Both the position numbers and the translations under genes were made by a program. Shown in pieces: positions 60,927 through 64,000 of a DNA stretch of 64,000 bases. Under the pieces are notes generated by a model. That model did not search any database, was not told where the DNA came from, and saw only the letters and a program-made list of their open reading frames with translations. The stretch comes from an uncultured Bacillota bacterium (GTDB lineage: Bacteria; Bacillota_I; Bacilli_A; RFN20; CAG-826): assembly GCA_937876465.1 (NCBI GenBank), contig CALEHV010000019.1:1-64000 (forward strand), written 5' to 3'. How positions within the stretch are numbered: position 1 is the first letter of the stretch; each line of letters opens with the position of its first letter.

Positions 60927-63560
60927 TTAGAAGTCTTCATCGAACAACGATATTTGAGTGTACTCTTTTTCGTCTTCTTCTTTATTTTGTTTTGCCTCTT
61001 CCTCTATCTCGGTTTTAGCAACTTCTTCATCAATCTCATCTTTGACTAATTCTGGTTGAGAAATTTCTTTTGAAACAATGTCTTTTGAAATGTATTCGTC
61101 GCCTTCGACAAACCCGATTTCAAGAGATAATTTTTTAGGCATTTCTAACATTGCTTTTGCATACTTATCAAGTGGCGTCACATGGTAGTCATCAACCTTA
61201 ATTTCAACAATCTCTTTAAGATTATTTAACACTCTTAAGAGTGTTATTTCTTTACTAAGATCAAGTTTTTTAACAAACACTAATGAGTGTGGTTCGCTCT
61301 TAAATGATTTAAATACTTCTGATGTTTTTCCAAGACGTTTTGTAATATTTGTATTACTAACATCATAGATTCTTAAACATCCTTTATCGGTAACAAGAAC
61401 GACTTTACCTTTTGTTGATTCAGAATCGTATGAAAGAACAGAAATAATATTAGCTTTTCCTAATTGAGAAACAGCCTTTACACCGCCTGAACGCATTCCA
61501 CTGAGTGTTAATTCGTTTTCGTTGAATCCAAGCGAATTTCCATCACTTGTAAATAAGATAATATTTGAATTACCATTTGTGAAAATAACATCAGCAACTT
61601 CATCGTTACTTAGAAGTTTCATGCAAGGTAATGGTTTTGAATATCTAACAACAGAGAAGTCACATAAACGTAAACGTTTAACTTGTCCGTGTTTGGAAGC
61701 AATTACAAAGAACAAACCTTCTTTAAACTCTTCTACGACGTATGCGCGCACTATTTTTTCATTAGGATTTAAATTAACTAAGTAATTAATATGTTTTCCT
61801 TCATCTTTCCATTTGTTTTCTTGAATTTCGTGCATTGGAATATAAAGGAAATTACCTAAATTTGTAAAACAAACTACATAATCTGTTGTGTTTGCTTTGC
61901 CTGAATAAACGCAAGCATCACCATCTTTCATTCCTGGTAGTGGGTTATCACCACTAGATTTGAAAGATTTAACAGAACTGTATTTAACATAGCCATCTCT
62001 TGTAACAGCAAGCATAACTTCTTCCTTCATGATTAAGTCACGTTTGTCGATGGATGCACTACTAATTTCTTTTTCAATAATTTGTGTTTTTCTATCGTGA
62101 CCATATTTGTTAGCAATTGCTTTCAAATCTGAGCAAATAACACGATCAAGTTTCTTTCTATCAGTAAGAATTCCGTTTAATGTTTCGATTGTATTTTCAA
62201 CTTCAACTTTTTCATTTATTAAAGTTGTTAAATCGGTATTAGTCAACTTATAAAGTTGAAGCATAACAATTGCTTCGCTTTGAGCTTCACTAAATCCGAA
62301 CTTTTCTTGAATGTTTTTCTTAGCGTCTTGTTTGTCTTTTGAAGCACGAATAACTTCAACAACTTGATCTAGAATTGAGACAGCTTTGATAAGGCCATCA
62401 ATGATTTCTAAACGAGATTTATTCTTCTTTAATTCGTAGTTACTGCGTCTTGTAATAACGTCTACTTGGTGCTCAATATATGTATCAACAAAATCAAGCA
62501 AATTCATTGTTTTTGGGCGTCCATCAACAATAGCTACCATGTTTGCAGAATATGATGTTTTGAGACCAGTTTTGGTCATTAAATATTTGTAAATAATATC
62601 TACATTTGCATCTTTTTTAAGATCAATAGCAATTCTCATGCCTTCTTTGTCGGATTCATCTCTAACCTCAGCAATACCATTAACTGTTTTGTTACGAACA
62701 AGCATATCTAGTTCTTTAACTAAGTTAATTTTTACTGTTTTATAAGGAATTTCTGTAACAATAATTTGCTTTTCGTTCTTATTTGTAACAATTTCTGTTT
62801 TTGCTGCAACTTCAATACGGCCTCTACCTGTTAAATAGATATCTTCAAGTCCTTTTGACTTATAAATATATCCACCACTTGGAAAATCTGGGCCTTTCAC
62901 AAATTGCATCAAATCAAGAGGTTCAACTCTGACGTGATTGATACGATAAATGATTGCATCAACCACTTCTCTAAGGTTATGAGTTGGTATTTCAGTTGCT
63001 AATGCAACTGCGATACCTTCAGTACCATTAACTAAAAGGTTAGGAAATCTTGCCGGCATAACAACTGGTTCGAAGTCTGTATCATCGAAAGTTAATGCCA
63101 TTTCAACTGTATCTTTATCAATATCTCTGACCATTTCTTCAGCAATTTGAGAAAGTCTTGCTTCAGTATAACGATAAGCGGCTGGTGGGTCATTATCGAC
63201 AGAACCATTATTACCTTGGAAATCAATTAAGCAGTTATTGTTTTTCCAATCTTGGGACATACGAACAAGTGCTTCGTAAATAGAACTATCACCATGAGGG
63301 TGATATTTGCCCATAACTTCACCAACGGTATGAGCGCATTTTCTTGTTGGACGAGTAAAAATATTGCCTGTTTTGTACATCGAATAAACAATACGTCTTT
63401 GAACAGGTTTCAAACCATCTCTAGCATCTGGAATTGCACGATCTTGAATGACATATTTTGCATATGTTGCATAACGTGATCCCATGATACTTTCAACGGT
63501 TTCGTTGTGTATATTTTCTGGAATTTCAAATTCGAGGATTTGTTGTTGTTTTTTTGCCAT
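60927..63560 (-). CDS. parC: DNA topoisomerase IV subunit A
   Basis: 877 residues. The breakage-reunion domain has YVIQDRAIPDARDGLKPVQRR and the active-site Tyr in AAYRYTEARL. The quinolone region HPHGDSSIYEALVR has the unsubstituted Ser and Glu. The C-terminal beta-pinwheel repeats follow (~500-800), then an acidic Glu/Lys tail of ~50 residues. Sequence details (DWKNNNCLIDFQGNNGSVDNDPPAA) fit ParC better than GyrA. It unlinks daughter chromosomes together with ParE, encoded just upstream. GAGGTGA provides the ribosome site. Confidence 0.94.
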   Translation of the reverse strand: MAKKQQQILEFEIPENIHNETVESIMGSRYATYAKYVIQDRAIPDARDGLKPVQRRIVYSMYKTGNIFTRPTRKCAHTVGEVMGKYHPHGDSSIYEALVRMSQDWKNNNCLIDFQGNNGSVDNDPPAAYRYTEARLSQIAEEMVRDIDKDTVEMALTFDDTDFEPVVMPARFPNLLVNGTEGIAVALATEIPTHNLREVVDAIIYRINHVRVEPLDLMQFVKGPDFPSGGYIYKSKGLEDIYLTGRGRIEVAAKTEIVTNKNEKQIIVTEIPYKTVKINLVKELDMLVRNKTVNGIAEVRDESDKEGMRIAIDLKKDANVDIIYKYLMTKTGLKTSYSANMVAIVDGRPKTMNLLDFVDTYIEHQVDVITRRSNYELKKNKSRLEIIDGLIKAVSILDQVVEVIRASKDKQDAKKNIQEKFGFSEAQSEAIVMLQLYKLTNTDLTTLINEKVEVENTIETLNGILTDRKKLDRVICSDLKAIANKYGHDRKTQIIEKEISSASIDKRDLIMKEEVMLAVTRDGYVKYSSVKSFKSSGDNPLPGMKDGDACVYSGKANTTDYVVCFTNLGNFLYIPMHEIQENKWKDEGKHINYLVNLNPNEKIVRAYVVEEFKEGLFFVIASKHGQVKRLRLCDFSVVRYSKPLPCMKLLSNDEVADVIFTNGNSNIILFTSDGNSLGFNENELTLSGMRSGGVKAVSQLGKANIISVLSYDSESTKGKVVLVTDKGCLRIYDVSNTNITKRLGKTSEVFKSFKSEPHSLVFVKKLDLSKEITLLRVLNNLKEIVEIKVDDYHVTPLDKYAKAMLEMPKKLSLEIGFVEGDEYISKDIVSKEISQPELVKDEIDEEVAKTEIEEEAKQNKEEDEKEYTQISLFDEDF

Positions 63561-63561
63561 A

Positions 63562-64000
63562 TTATTTCACCTCGTCTATAAAGCTGTCAACTTCTTTGAA
63601 GTTGACATTTTCTTCAACCCATTGTCTTCTGATAACTGTATCGTCACCCATTAAAATTGATATTTCTGAAGCTGCTTTTACAGGGTCTTCAATGGTTACT
63701 TTGCAAAGTAATCTTTTTGCTGGATCCATAGTGGATTCCCATAGCTGATTTTCATCCATTTCGCCAAGACCTTTATATCGTGAAACACGATATCCTGCAC
63801 CGATTTTTTTCTTTGCATTTTCAAGACCTTCATCATCCCAAGCATATTCATAAACAAGTTTATGATTTACTTCTTTTGCAACACGATAAAGAGGTGGCAT
63901 TGCAACGAATAATTTGCCTTTCAAAATGAGAGGTTTCATGAAATTGTAGAAAAATGTTATCAATAAAGTTTGAATATGTGCACCATCAGTATCAGCATCA
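63562..64000 (-). CDS. parE: DNA topoisomerase IV subunit B, C-terminal part (cut by window edge)
   Basis: About 146 C-terminal residues are visible; the 5' part lies beyond base 64000. The visible part opens in the TOPRIM domain with DADTDGAHIQTLLITFFYNF, followed by KPLILKGKLFVAMPPLYRV and RYKGLGEMDENQLWESTMDP, the ParE/GyrB C-terminal signature. It carries the ATPase and strand-capture role with ParC. Its stop is one base from the parC start, giving a parE-parC operon. Confidence 0.94.
   Translation of the reverse strand, partial: DADTDGAHIQTLLITFFYNFMKPLILKGKLFVAMPPLYRVAKEVNHKLVYEYAWDDEGLENAKKKIGAGYRVSRYKGLGEMDENQLWESTMDPAKRLLCKVTIEDPVKAASEISILMGDDTVIRRQWVEENVNFKEVDSFIDEVK

Noticed and set aside
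1..64000. Mycoplasma genetic code (TGA as Trp)
   Set aside because: alaS and the small peptide end at TGA, and tryptophan positions use TGG throughout the genes read.

Overview
The window looks like chromosome from a low-GC Firmicute, most likely an uncultured Bacilli/Mollicutes-related lineage (gut RF39/RFN20/Erysipelotrichales-like; this placement is inference). TGA acts as a stop codon (alaS at 24869-24871, the small peptide at 26355-26357) and genes have no internal TGA, so the Mycoplasma code is not used. Supporting traits are an L27 with a Prp-cleavable extension, a NadD-YqeK fusion of the kind known in Mollicutes, Bacillus-like gene order, and lipoproteins with Ser/Thr-rich linkers. 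I see no prophage, insertion sequence, CRISPR array, rRNA or tRNA gene.

Layout. 0-8.5 kb: a flavin-binding protein, rpsO with a probable S15 leader, pnp, a three-gene FAD/Fe-S oxidoreductase module, and an RNase J paralogue that has lost its metal ligands. 8.5-18.8 kb: ftsK, pullulanase, plsC, an rRNA m5C methyltransferase, deoA, dtd, mnmA. 18.8-22 kb (minus): a TrpXYZ-type ABC transporter behind a 200-nt leader with mutually exclusive hairpins. 22-31.9 kb: T-box alaS, ruvX, DUF1292, greA, a small membrane peptide coupled to radC, L21 leader-rplU-prp-rpmA, obgE, nadE, ruvAB. 32-45 kb: divergent secDF, recJ, two divergently transcribed lipoproteins, rel, hisS-aspS. 45-57 kb: tkt, asp23-like gene, nusB-xseAB, dxs, dinB-xer, deoB and an ABC binding protein/permease pair with no ATPase. 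57-64 kb (minus): rsfS, nadD-yqeK, yqeH, yqeG, parC, parE (cut by the window edge).

The most notable regional signal is at about 57 kb. Genes to the left are mainly plus-strand and genes to the right are all minus-strand, so the main strand bias converges. The 320-bp gap just beyond that switch holds a 28-bp sequence laid out like a Bacillus/E. coli dif site (57579-57606). This suggests the replication terminus. The XerD-side arm recurs exactly (15-mer) upstream of the dinB-xer operon 6 kb away.

A second theme is transcription start geometry. Many genes (ftsK, obgE, ruvA, dxs, dinB, yqeG, a membrane protein, roughly relA) have a -10 box ending 6-10 nt before the ATG and no Shine-Dalgarno sequence, which predicts leaderless mRNAs. 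Other genes use clear AAGGAG sites, so two initiation modes seem to coexist. Several housekeeping proteins also carry altered active sites or insertions: RNase J, SecDF, the YqeH P-loop and the ABC ATPase.
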